Source: a virus. Taken from it: a DNA stretch of 20,554 nucleotides. A model generated the notes under the pieces. The model was not told the origin of the DNA and searched no databases. It was given only the letters and a program-made list of their open reading frames with translations. Numbering within the stretch: position 1 is the stretch's first letter; each line of letters starts with the position of its first letter. Of this stretch, positions 13,415 to 19,099 are shown one piece after another. A program made the position numbers and the translations under genes. The DNA is taken from IMG/VR virus record IMGVR_UViG_3300046012_000249, positions 1 through 20,554 of that record; one strand, given 5' to 3'.

Positions 13415-13990
13415 ATGTCTGACGTTACTCAAGAGCAAGTGCAAGAAGGCGAAACGGCAACTGTAGCAGCAGTGCCAAAGAAAATGAAAATGACCGAGAC
13501 GCACCGTGAAGGCTCGGTAGTGGTTTTTAATGCGAAGTTCGCGAACGGCGAAGAGCACGAGTTTACGCTCGATCCGTCGCATCCGCTGTATCACTCGTTC
13601 GCTGTGCATGGTGCGCGCCAGAAACTGAGCGACGCAGGCTCAACCAAAAAGACGGCCGATGATGCTGCGAAAGCGGTCGGTGGTCTGATCGAAGCGCTCG
13701 AAGCGGGTGAGTGGTCGCAGCGTGGTACGGGTGGAGACGGAGAGCCTACGGGTGGCTTGCTCGCCAAGGCACTGGCTAACTTGTACGGCAAGCCGTTGTC
13801 GGAAGTTCAAACCTATCTTGCAGGCTTGTCGGACGAGCCGAAAGAACGGACCAAGATCCACAATGCACTGCGCGCGCAAGCGGAAGTCGCGGCAGAGATC
13901 GAACGCATCCGGCCGCCGAAGAAGGAGCGCAAGGTTAATGACGCGGCAGCCAAAGCGGCAGCCGAGGCACTCGCGGGATTGGCGAACTAG
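13415..13990 (+). CDS. Hypothetical phage protein
   Basis: A 191-aa protein. Residues about 33-75 form a beta-type domain around FNAKFANGEEHEFTLDPS. Next come an Ala/Gly-rich helix, a segment LLAKALANLYGKPLSEVQTY, and a Lys/Arg/Ala-rich helical C-terminus (PPKKERKVNDAAAKAAAEAL). The layout resembles a small domain with a basic tail, possibly nucleic-acid binding, but no named family was recognised. GGAGAGG precedes the ATG. It is followed by a 22-nt repeat and a GC-rich hairpin, so the transcript may end here. Confidence 0.7.
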   Translation: MSDVTQEQVQEGETATVAAVPKKMKMTETHREGSVVVFNAKFANGEEHEFTLDPSHPLYHSFAVHGARQKLSDAGSTKKTADDAAKAVGGLIEALEAGEWSQRGTGGDGEPTGGLLAKALANLYGKPLSEVQTYLAGLSDEPKERTKIHNALRAQAEVAAEIERIRPPKKERKVNDAAAKAAAEALAGLAN

Positions 13991-13992
13991 GC

Positions 13993-14014
13993 AACGCGCC
14001 AATAGGCGAAAAGC
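13993..14014 (+). repeat. 22-bp direct repeat, copy 1
   Basis: The 22 bases beginning AACGCGCCAATAGGCG recur at 14253-14274 with one substitution (G to A). This copy starts 2 nt after the stop of the 191-aa gene and is followed 9 nt later by a hairpin. Confidence 0.7.
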
Positions 14015-14023
14015 GCAAAGCAT

Positions 14024-14048
14024 AGCGGGGCTGGTGTCTGGCCCCGCT
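14024..14048 (+). terminator. GC-rich hairpin, probable weak terminator
   Basis: AGCGGGGC pairs perfectly with GCCCCGCT around a 9-nt loop, followed by GTTTCG. The short T-run makes it a weak intrinsic terminator or attenuator downstream of the 191-aa gene. Confidence 0.55.
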
Positions 14049-14059
14049 GTTTCGAAACC

Positions 14060-14082
14060 AGCAATTCATCGGAGAAATTGCT
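14060..14082 (+). promoter_or_regulatory. Hairpin presenting a ribosome binding site in its loop
   Basis: AGCAATT (14060-14066) and AATTGCT (14076-14082) form a perfect 7-bp stem that ends exactly at the ATG of the next gene, and the Shine-Dalgarno GGAG (14071-14074) lies in the 9-nt loop. An AU-rich stem abutting the start codon could modulate translation. Confidence 0.55.
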
Positions 14083-14265
14083 ATGGCAACAAAGTCACAA
14101 CGGCTTACGCGCGAGCGTAACTGGTGCATCTACATGCTGCGCGGAATGCTCGCTATCACCGAGAGCTACTTCGCGCGCCACGTCGAAACGACCGCATTGC
14201 AAATTGCGCTCACACAAGTGCTCTACGCGCTTCAATCGCTGCAATATAGGAGAACGCGCCAATAA
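14083..14265 (+). CDS. Small basic hypothetical protein
   Basis: A 60-aa protein, basic at both ends (ATKSQRLTRERNW, LQYRRTRQ) with a helical, moderately hydrophobic middle (CIYMLRGMLAITESYFARHV). GGAG is 8 nt upstream, inside a hairpin loop. An overlapping frame at 14078 lacks a ribosome site. The stop falls inside copy 2 of the 22-bp repeat. No function recognised. Confidence 0.62.
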   Translation: MATKSQRLTRERNWCIYMLRGMLAITESYFARHVETTALQIALTQVLYALQSLQYRRTRQ

Positions 14266-14274
14266 GCGAAAAGC
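14253..14274 (+). repeat. 22-bp direct repeat, copy 2
   Basis: The second copy of the repeat at 13993-14014, with 21 of 22 bases the same. It overlaps the last codons and TAA of the 60-aa gene and is followed after 1 nt by a 12-bp hairpin. Both copies therefore sit between a gene end and a stem-loop. Confidence 0.7.
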
Positions 14275-14275
14275 A

Positions 14276-14410
14276 GTGCACTTGCTCGCACGAGTGAGTG
14301 CACATTACCAGGGGCTCTAGTAACGTCTAATCAACGGTGGCGAACGCGGGAAGTGATTACCCCGCGCGAACCTTTGAAACGAGCCCCGCGTAATGTGCAA
14401 TATCGCACAT
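14276..14410 (+). ncRNA. Candidate structured RNA with competing stems
   Basis: Four helices can be drawn. P0 pairs 14276-14287 with 14292-14303 (12 bp including two G-U, loop GCAC). P1 pairs 14299-14308 with 14390-14399 (10 bp) and continues, after a 2x2 internal loop, as 14311-14317 with 14381-14387 (GGGGCTC with GAGCCCC). An inner hairpin pairs CGCGGG 14345-14350 with 14361-14366. A 3' hairpin pairs ATGTGC 14393-14398 with GCACAT 14405-14410. P0 and the 3' hairpin each use bases of P1, so the pairings are mutually exclusive, as in switching leaders. It fills the gene-free 14266-14476 interval upstream of the 72-aa gene. No known class recognised. Confidence 0.5.
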
Positions 14411-14476
14411 GGTTCGCTGACAAGTGGGCAAAAAGGTAGCGGAAAAAAAGGAGGGAAGTCGGATCAGGTGAGTATC

Positions 14477-14695
14477 ATGTCGAAATATTTTCTAGGCAGA
14501 GCAGGCAAGTCATTTATCGTCTTTGAGCTGCGTGAGGACGTCCAAACTCTCGGCGTTAAACTGAGATTCGACGGCAAACACGGGCAAGGTGTTGTGCTTA
14601 CTACGATAGCGGCGGCGCGGAAGAAGTTGCCCGCGCAAAGAGACGAAGTGGATGAACTGGTCGCGCAATGTCTGCCGATTCACGGAATGATTTAG
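14477..14695 (+). CDS. Small hypothetical protein
   Basis: A 72-aa protein. The start was chosen for AGGTGAG just upstream; the frame extending to 14393 would begin inside the structured leader. A beta-rich first half (SFIVFELREDVQTLGVKLRF) precedes a charged helix. No family recognised. An A-rich tract and GGAGGG (about 14443-14457) lie farther upstream and might act as a ribosome standby site. Confidence 0.65.
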   Translation: MSKYFLGRAGKSFIVFELREDVQTLGVKLRFDGKHGQGVVLTTIAAARKKLPAQRDEVDELVAQCLPIHGMI

Positions 14696-14706
14696 GAGAA
14701 AATCAT

Positions 14707-15063
14707 ATGGCACACAAGCATAAGCAATCACGCAACACTCGCGCACATGCGGAAGCGCTCGCGCGCCGAAACGTGCCTGTCGATGAACTCGGGCGAGTGC
14801 GGTCGAGCATTTTCGGCATGGATCGGGCACTGACGCGCGCAGTGCGTGAGCTACGCGCCAAGCTCTCGGGCCACACGAGCGCACGGTCGCGCTACATGCC
14901 GCACTTTGGCGCGAAGCAGGAACGCAAGCTCATAGCCGCGCGAGTCGCAGCGGTCGCGAAGCAGGCGCGCTTGTGGGAGCGTTCGCCAAGCGTAGGCTGG
15001 GCAGTGTGGCAGCCTAACGATCCGAGCGATCGAAGCGCGCCGTTTGGCTGGCGCAGCGTCTAA
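14707..15063 (+). CDS. Basic hypothetical protein
   Basis: A 118-aa, strongly basic and Ala-rich protein (AHKHKQSRNTRAHAEALARR; KQERKLIAARVAAVAKQARL) that could bind nucleic acid, though no defined fold was recognised. AGGAG with an 8-nt spacer sets the start 11 nt after the preceding stop. The open frame upstream (14668) overlaps the previous gene. It is the last gene before the double-terminator island. Confidence 0.68.
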   Translation: MAHKHKQSRNTRAHAEALARRNVPVDELGRVRSSIFGMDRALTRAVRELRAKLSGHTSARSRYMPHFGAKQERKLIAARVAAVAKQARLWERSPSVGWAVWQPNDPSDRSAPFGWRSV

Positions 15064-15116
15064 CGAGAAACCCCGCTCGCGCGAGTTTATCGTGTCCGCT
15101 TGCGCGAGAGTTCCAA

Positions 15117-15148
15117 GCCCTTGGTGGCAAACGCCAAGGGTGCTTTTT
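15117..15148 (+). terminator. Intrinsic terminator T1
   Basis: CCCTTGG (15118-15124) pairs with CCAAGGG (15134-15140), extended to about 9 bp with a GCAAA loop, followed by TGC and TTTTT (15144-15148). It ends the 14083-15063 gene group. Confidence 0.85.
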
Positions 15149-15149
15149 C

Positions 15150-15225
15150 AAGCCTGCTCCGGCCTCGTGCATGCGAGGTAGCACTCTCCGACACGCGAAA
15201 GCGTGGCTTTAAACCGAGCAGGCTT
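15150..15225 (+). ncRNA. Candidate three-way-junction RNA between two terminators
   Basis: AAGCCTGCTC (15150-15159) pairs perfectly with GAGCAGGCTT (15216-15225). Inside lie two hairpins: CCTCG with CGAGG (15063+100 to 15178, that is 15163-15167 with 15174-15178), and CACGC with GCGTG (15192-15196 with 15201-15205) capped by a GAAA tetraloop. The 76-nt fold is not a tRNA (no 7-nt T loop, no CCA, no anticodon arm). It lies directly after T1 and before T2. It may be a stable small RNA from read-through, or the sensor part of a termination-controlled leader for the tailspike genes. Confidence 0.5.
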
Positions 15226-15246
15226 TAACAAGCATCAACGAGCAGC

Positions 15247-15267
15247 GCCCCTTTCGAGGGGCTTTTT
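15247..15267 (+). terminator. Intrinsic terminator T2 upstream of the tailspike group
   Basis: GCCCCT and AGGGGC form a 6-bp stem with a stabilising TTCG loop, followed by TTTTT (15263-15267). It ends only 20 nt before the next start codon, leaving no room for a promoter between. Expression of the following genes must therefore come from read-through or antitermination. Confidence 0.85.
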
Positions 15268-15286
15268 CGCGTTTATGGAGCCCAAG

Positions 15287-15517
15287 ATGCCGCGAGACCC
15301 TAGCAAAGTGATTCCAGCTGTAATGGACGTGCCTGTGCTGTACAGTACGAAAACGTGCTATGTGCAATTGCCTGGCCACGCGAACATGGTCCAGATGCAT
15401 TCGGTCATACGAGTGTATGGCGCGTACGAATCGCCCTCGGTCGCGTTGTTCATCTCGCGCGAGCACGCAGGCGAGTATGCCAACTACCTGACTGTGAATC
15501 GAACCGAAATCCTCTAA
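15287..15517 (+). CDS. Small hypothetical protein
   Basis: A 76-aa protein. The ATG at 15287 is preferred because GGAG lies 6 nt upstream; an ATG at 15275 overlaps that site. The sequence is beta-rich (AVMDVPVLYSTKTCYVQLPG) with a conserved-looking ALFISREHAGEYANYL. No family recognised. It lies just after terminator T2 and ahead of the membrane microprotein and tailspike genes. Confidence 0.62.
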   Translation: MPRDPSKVIPAVMDVPVLYSTKTCYVQLPGHANMVQMHSVIRVYGAYESPSVALFISREHAGEYANYLTVNRTEIL

Positions 15518-15542
15518 CCCTTAACGCACCTACGGAGCGCTC

Positions 15543-15626
15543 GTGACTATTATAAAATACGTTGAACTCGTTATCGGACTCGTAGCGGCAATTGTATTCG
15601 CTTGGTCCGTTACTCAACCTCGTTAA
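15543..15626 (+). CDS. 27-aa single-pass membrane microprotein
   Basis: Begins with GTG at 15543, with GGAG 5 nt upstream, and ends TAA 12 nt before the tailspike ATG. The peptide is short polar (TIIKY), then a hydrophobic helix YVELVIGLVAAIVFAWSV, then TQPR, so it is one transmembrane segment with a short basic tail. Possible roles include a holin- or accessory-lysis-type peptide or a superinfection or membrane modulator. None is shown by sequence. Confidence 0.55.
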   Translation: MTIIKYVELVIGLVAAIVFAWSVTQPR

Positions 15627-15638
15627 AGGATTTCTCTA

Positions 15639-17138
15639 ATGACTACCGCCCAAGGTATTCTCGCAGACGGCACTTATGTTCCTCCGTTGCAGGGTCTAAT
15701 TCCGATTGTTACGAGCGCAGTGCCTGGACCGCTCATTACGGGCTCGCTTGGCGTGTCTGGCGAGTTTATGCATAATATCAATGTACCGGCTCTGTCCGCT
15801 TACGGCGGCGCGGGACCGGACACAGAGCTGATTGTCGCGGTGACTTGGACTTGTAACTCCAGCGCGGGGAATAAGTCCATTGCGTGCTCGATTGGCAACG
15901 TAGGCGGGAGTGTTACTTCAAACGTCTACAGCGACACGCAGACGACTAACGTCACCAACGAGTGGTTTTTTAAGATCTCCTGCCGCGGCTCGACCAAGAG
16001 CCCACTGTGCTCGGCCACGCCTTCGCTCACGTCCAACAGCTCGACTGCGGTCAAAGTCCTGACTAATATGGACATGACGCAGTCGATTTCGATTGTCTTC
16101 TTCGGGTCGGTGGCGGTTGGCACCGACTCGCTGCAGATACAGCGTTATACGGTTTATCTGTCAAACGGGCCGACGCAGAAGTTCCAGCGTTTTGGCTATG
16201 GCAAAAAGTGGTTCTGGGGCATGAATACGCATTGGGATGAGTTCACGACCGGCGGCGGACCGACCACGCCCGCGCAAGGCATTACGAACTATACCACGCT
16301 CGGCGCGACAGTCATGCGTATCACGAACGAGGGCGGGACGTCCATGAACTCGATCACGGCCGTCGCGCAGGCTCTGGTCGGGACCGCGATCAAGATGTAT
16401 TGCTGTATCGACATAGGCATACCGCTGTTTGCCGGCGCGAAGGAAAGCGACGCGTATGCAGACGGCTATCAGGCAGGCCGAAGCACGGCACTCGCTCTCG
16501 CGCCGTACGGTGTGACGGTTTACGAGTGCGGGAACGAAATGGACACGAAGGCGGGTATCAATGTCGCAGGCGACAATGGCGCGTTTCCGAGTTCGTTCTC
16601 GAACACCCTCTGGCCCTTGTTTCGCGGCGAGATTGCAGGCTGTATCGACGGAGTGCATTCGGTGCCAGGCTGCTACGCGGCGTCGAACGCGTTTACTATC
16701 TGCGGCATTGGCGCGATGGATATGTTGTACTTCGGCACCGCGCCAGATGGCTCGAGCGGCTACAAGCAACTGCGGTGGGATATCAGTGCCTTTCACAACT
16801 ACCGTCCGTATGGCCCGCTCACCGCAGTGCAGACGTACTCGGGCGGAGGCTGGGTTAATATTTACGAATATCTCCAGCGCACGTATGGCGCGCCAATCTA
16901 TATCTCGGAATTCAACGACCAAGTCGGGGATACGGACGCGCAAATTGCACTGTGGAATACGCGCGTGATGACCGAGATGTACGCCAATCGCTACAAGTAT
17001 AACATCATGGGCTGTAATATTTACGAAATGCTCGGCGGCAATCCGTGGGGAATGTTTGACTCGCCCGGCGTCCCGAACAATCCGCGCGGAACTACTGTTC
17101 AGGCCTTCATCGCGGCTAATCCCGATACCGGTCTGTAG
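15639..17138 (+). CDS. Tailspike-like protein with glycoside-hydrolase-type domain
   Basis: A 499-aa protein. Residues 1-185 form a beta-rich domain (for example SISIVFFGSVAVG) likely to attach to the virion. Residues about 190-499 look like a clan-A TIM-barrel glycosidase. They have GMNTHWDE (194-201), VMRITNEGG, YECGNE (295-300) with Glu300 as candidate acid/base, FHNY (385-388), and IYISEFND (420-427) with Glu424 as candidate nucleophile. The spacing of the N-E and I-S-E-F motifs is as expected. It would degrade a host surface polysaccharide during adsorption. AGGA precedes the ATG. It lies on the strand opposite to the head genes. The substrate is unknown; a non-virion enzyme is an alternative. 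Confidence 0.78.
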   Translation: MTTAQGILADGTYVPPLQGLIPIVTSAVPGPLITGSLGVSGEFMHNINVPALSAYGGAGPDTELIVAVTWTCNSSAGNKSIACSIGNVGGSVTSNVYSDTQTTNVTNEWFFKISCRGSTKSPLCSATPSLTSNSSTAVKVLTNMDMTQSISIVFFGSVAVGTDSLQIQRYTVYLSNGPTQKFQRFGYGKKWFWGMNTHWDEFTTGGGPTTPAQGITNYTTLGATVMRITNEGGTSMNSITAVAQALVGTAIKMYCCIDIGIPLFAGAKESDAYADGYQAGRSTALALAPYGVTVYECGNEMDTKAGINVAGDNGAFPSSFSNTLWPLFRGEIAGCIDGVHSVPGCYAASNAFTICGIGAMDMLYFGTAPDGSSGYKQLRWDISAFHNYRPYGPLTAVQTYSGGGWVNIYEYLQRTYGAPIYISEFNDQVGDTDAQIALWNTRVMTEMYANRYKYNIMGCNIYEMLGGNPWGMFDSPGVPNNPRGTTVQAFIAANPDTGL

Positions 17139-17201
17139 TAGAGCGCTCGTATCGCTCGCAGTCAATCCGCGCGCTAGGCGCGATCCGGCTGCGAAGCGGC
17201 A

Positions 17202-17273
17202 CTAGGGTTTACCCCGATATGAATACCCCTAGTTTTATGCTACTATAATCCTAGGGGTTATCCCTTATATCGG
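17202..17273. promoter_or_regulatory. Nested inverted-repeat promoter/operator
   Basis: ACCCCTAG (17225-17232) and CTAGGGGT (17251-17258) are perfect inverted repeats 18 bp apart. They are enclosed by a second pair, CCGATAT (17214-17220) and ATATCGG (17267-17273). A TATAAT -10 box (17244-17249) lies between the inner arms, pointing to the plus-strand genes at 17323. Another copy, CTAGGGTTTA, starts at 17202. A protein bound at the arms would cover the promoter. The motif is shared with 11658-11860. The 17139-17322 gap holds no gene. Confidence 0.65.
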
Positions 17274-17322
17274 AGTGCATCCTGCTCCGCACCCTAGTCA
17301 GATGGTTTTCTCGGAGAGAGCC

Positions 17323-17556
17323 ATGTTAGTTCGACTGCAGTTCATTGTCAATCTCGGCGTGTCGCAAGGTTATTACCAAGGCACGGCGCTCGCATGGCCG
17401 GAAATGAAGTACGGCAACATGCAACTCACACACGAGCCTCTCGACTCTATTGGCTACGGCAGCGAAGCTGTCGCAATCGCCGATCTCGATCGCTGGCTCG
17501 CCAAATTCCCTTGTATCACCGAAGCCGAAACTGTCGTCCTTGGAGACCTGTCATGA
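17323..17556 (+). CDS. Small hypothetical protein
   Basis: A 77-aa protein (LVRLQFIVNLGVSQGYYQG at the start), beta-rich and slightly acidic, with a C-terminal helix DLDRWLAKFP. GGAG with 6-nt spacing sets the start 49 nt after the inverted-repeat promoter. It is the first gene of a thirteen-gene overlapping cluster and shares an ATGA junction with the next. No family recognised. Confidence 0.65.
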   Translation: MLVRLQFIVNLGVSQGYYQGTALAWPEMKYGNMQLTHEPLDSIGYGSEAVAIADLDRWLAKFPCITEAETVVLGDLS

Positions 17557-17930
17557 TGCCCGACCTCGATCTACTCGTCGCGAATGCGCGCGAGACTATT
17601 CGCCCCTATCGCTGGCTGGTCAAGCAAAGCCGTTGCCGCGCTTGCGGTAATGTGCACGAGCGTGAGCCGCTTCTAATGCGCGAGGTTCCTTCCGGTTGGG
17701 CGTTCGAGGCTACCGACGATGGCTCGCACAATGGCGCGCCAGTTGTGTTTGAAGAAATCGTGCTCGCATGGTGCGAGGCTTGCAATACCAAAGCCGCATG
17801 TGAGCTAACGCGCGAACTACGCGAGATCATTGACGTCTATGCTAACACTACCGCGCTCGCTTCCCGCGTCGAGCGCGCGCTGGTCAAATACGACGCGGCG
17901 AAACTCAAGGAGCATTTCCATCATGCATAG
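17553..17930 (+). CDS. Putative zinc-ribbon-like protein
   Basis: A 125-aa protein with two C-x-x-C knuckles, CRACGN (Cys28/Cys31) and CEACNT (Cys74/Cys77), spaced as in a zinc ribbon with an intervening beta region. A helical C-terminal half (LTRELREIIDVYANTTALAS) follows. GGAG lies 7 nt before the ATG at 17553. The long open frame back to 17394 runs inside the previous gene. DNA- or protein-binding is plausible; no named family is claimed. Confidence 0.7.
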   Translation: MMPDLDLLVANARETIRPYRWLVKQSRCRACGNVHEREPLLMREVPSGWAFEATDDGSHNGAPVVFEEIVLAWCEACNTKAACELTRELREIIDVYANTTALASRVERALVKYDAAKLKEHFHHA

Positions 17931-18024
17931 CTCAGTTATCATCCTCATTGTCAGCCTGATGTTCTGGCTCGTATTCGGCGTCGGCTTCGCGCGCGTAGCT
18001 ACCAACGGAGTCTATCATGACTGA
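17923..18024 (+). CDS. 33-aa single-pass membrane microprotein
   Basis: Starts inside the end of the zinc-ribbon-like gene (AAGGAG 10 nt upstream) and overlaps the start of the next gene. It has one hydrophobic helix, VIILIVSLMFWLVFGVGF, and a short polar tail (ARVATNGVYHD). The topology resembles small phage membrane peptides; function unknown. Its last codons double as the ribosome site and start of the next gene. Confidence 0.5.
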   Translation: MHSSVIILIVSLMFWLVFGVGFARVATNGVYHD

Positions 18025-18280
18025 CATCGTTCGTGTGGTGCGTATTCTCGAGTACATTGGTCCGCGCGAGTGGGTTGAGCATACCCTCGCCACAGGCGGC
18101 GTACCCGCGCAAGGCCAAATGAGTATTCACAACGGCGCAGTTATTAGATCCGCAATCCTCGGGAGCTTTCCCGAAATCATGGAGCCTCGCGATGCCACGC
18201 CCGCGCGCAGCAGTACCACCGAAAGAGATCTTTGTCTCGATACCAGGACCATTGTACGAGCGCATGGAGGCAATACTTAG
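18017..18280 (+). CDS. Small hypothetical protein
   Basis: An 87-aa protein with GGAG 6 nt before the ATG (the leader is identical to that of the 12667 gene). The first 55 residues look coding-like (RVVRILEYIGPREWVEH). The last 30 are low in structure and overlap the following gene by 89 nt in another frame, so the C-terminus may be a late extension. No family recognised. Confidence 0.58.
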   Translation: MTDIVRVVRILEYIGPREWVEHTLATGGVPAQGQMSIHNGAVIRSAILGSFPEIMEPRDATPARSSTTERDLCLDTRTIVRAHGGNT

Positions 18281-18380
18281 ATCAGACCTCGACGGCAAGA
18301 TCCCGTACGGGGCGAGGTCGGACCTGATCGTCTCGTTGCTCACCAACTACCTCAACCTCGTGGAGGGGATTGTAGAATGA
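18192..18380 (+). CDS. RHH-like small protein, putative
   Basis: A 62-aa protein. The segment EIFVSIPGPLYERMEAIL followed by ARSDLIVSLLTNYLNL fits a short strand plus two helices, the shape of ribbon-helix-helix regulators, which bind DNA as dimers. GGAG has a 7-nt spacer to the ATG. Its first 89 nt overlap the previous gene in another frame, and its stop overlaps the next start. DNA binding is inferred from pattern only. Confidence 0.62.
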   Translation: MPRPRAAVPPKEIFVSIPGPLYERMEAILRSDLDGKIPYGARSDLIVSLLTNYLNLVEGIVE

Positions 18381-18559
18381 AATCAGTTGGCGCGCAGATC
18401 AAGCAGCTCCATGGCATCATCGAGGAGCTTAGCGACTGGGAACAGTCCTTTGTCGAGAGTGTCTGGACCCGCAGCGACGAGGGGCGCAAGACTCTTAACT
18501 TAACCGAGCGGCAAGTCGATATCGTCCCGACGATTTACCGCAAACACTTCGGAGATTGA
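18377..18559 (+). CDS. Small helical hypothetical protein
   Basis: A 60-aa, fully helical-looking protein (QIKQLHGIIEELSDWEQSFV; LTERQVDIVPTIYRKHF). The ATGA junction with the previous gene and upstream GGAGGGG support translation. The pattern recalls small phage proteins of unknown function. No catalytic or DNA-binding motif is evident. Confidence 0.62.
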   Translation: MKSVGAQIKQLHGIIEELSDWEQSFVESVWTRSDEGRKTLNLTERQVDIVPTIYRKHFGD

Positions 18560-18561
18560 CA

Positions 18562-18756
18562 ATGAAACGTAAAGTAGTTCAAATGTGCGCCATTGGCGAG
18601 AAGCAGAACCTCTGCGTTCTTGCCGACGACGGCTCGCTGTGGGTTCGCGTCATTACTTGCACGCAGGCCAACGGCCACAAGACTTTCGACGCGCAGTGGA
18701 AGCCAATGCCCGCGCTGCCGGAGAATACAGGCAACTTGACCAAGGTCTCGCCATGA
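18562..18756 (+). CDS. Small hypothetical protein
   Basis: A 64-aa beta-rich protein. The ATG at 18562 is favoured because GGAG is 7 nt upstream (spanning the previous stop); an ATG two codons earlier is possible. The segment CVLADDGSLWVRVITCTQ suggests a small barrel or blade strand pair. No family recognised. Confidence 0.62.
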   Translation: MKRKVVQMCAIGEKQNLCVLADDGSLWVRVITCTQANGHKTFDAQWKPMPALPENTGNLTKVSP

Positions 18757-18977
18757 CCCCAGAACTTTCCGCTCAGCTCGCGCTCTATCGTCAGAAGTGC
18801 GCGCAAGGCACCATCACACGCGAGGAACTCCGTGAGGCAATTGAAGCGCTGCGTCAAGTGCGTTCGGGTGCAGCGACGGTTGCGCGCACGTCTGCTCGCG
18901 CGAAGGCGCTCGGTACTTCTCCAGGCATCGACGCCTCGTCTATTCTCAAAGGTCTTGGGGAGATGATAAAGAAATGA
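18753..18977 (+). CDS. Small helical basic protein
   Basis: A 74-aa protein. The start is at the ATGA junction; the open frame back to 18585 overlaps the previous gene. It has two helices (LSAQLALYRQKCAQGTI, TREELREAIEALRQV) and a basic Ala/Arg tail. The helix-turn-helix-of-helices arrangement resembles short conserved phage proteins of unknown role. No function assigned. Confidence 0.62.
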   Translation: MTPELSAQLALYRQKCAQGTITREELREAIEALRQVRSGAATVARTSARAKALGTSPGIDASSILKGLGEMIKK

Positions 18978-19099
18978 CCGTCCAGGATGCAGTTCTCGCG
19001 GCAATCCTCGTAATCGTCGCCGCGCATTTCACTGCCGATCTTTACCAAGATTGGCCCTCTCTAACCGGCTTCTACGATCACACGGTGGCTTGTAAATGA
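18974..19099 (+). CDS. 41-aa membrane microprotein
   Basis: Starts at the ATGA junction with the 74-aa gene and ends overlapping the next start (AAATGA). The N-terminal helix AVLAAILVIVAAHF is a likely membrane segment or signal anchor, followed by a polar tail with Trp/Tyr residues and a C-terminal Cys. The Shine-Dalgarno is only moderate (GGAG 12 nt upstream). It could be a small membrane or lysis accessory peptide, but this is unproven. Confidence 0.5.
   Translation: MTVQDAVLAAILVIVAAHFTADLYQDWPSLTGFYDHTVACK

Noticed and set aside
14311-14387. A 77-nt segment with GGGGCTC and GAGCCCC ends resembling a tRNA acceptor stem
   Set aside because: No T arm with a seven-base TTC-type loop, no D arm and no anticodon hairpin could be drawn on either strand. 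The ends continue into a longer stem instead.
14393-14476. Upstream extension of the 72-aa gene from the ATG at 14393
   Set aside because: That ATG lies in a stem of the structured leader without a ribosome site, and the extension is Gly/Lys/Ser-rich. AGGTGAG before 14477 fits better.
15150-15225. Possible tRNA or hammerhead ribozyme in the three-way-junction region
   Set aside because: The GAAA-capped stem has a four-base loop instead of seven, there is no anticodon arm, and the hammerhead core CTGATGA is missing.
16161-17165. A 334-codon minus-strand frame opposite the tailspike gene
   Set aside because: It mirrors the tailspike reading frame, is rich in Arg/Ala/His and lacks recognisable motifs, while the plus-strand frame has catalytic motifs and a ribosome site.
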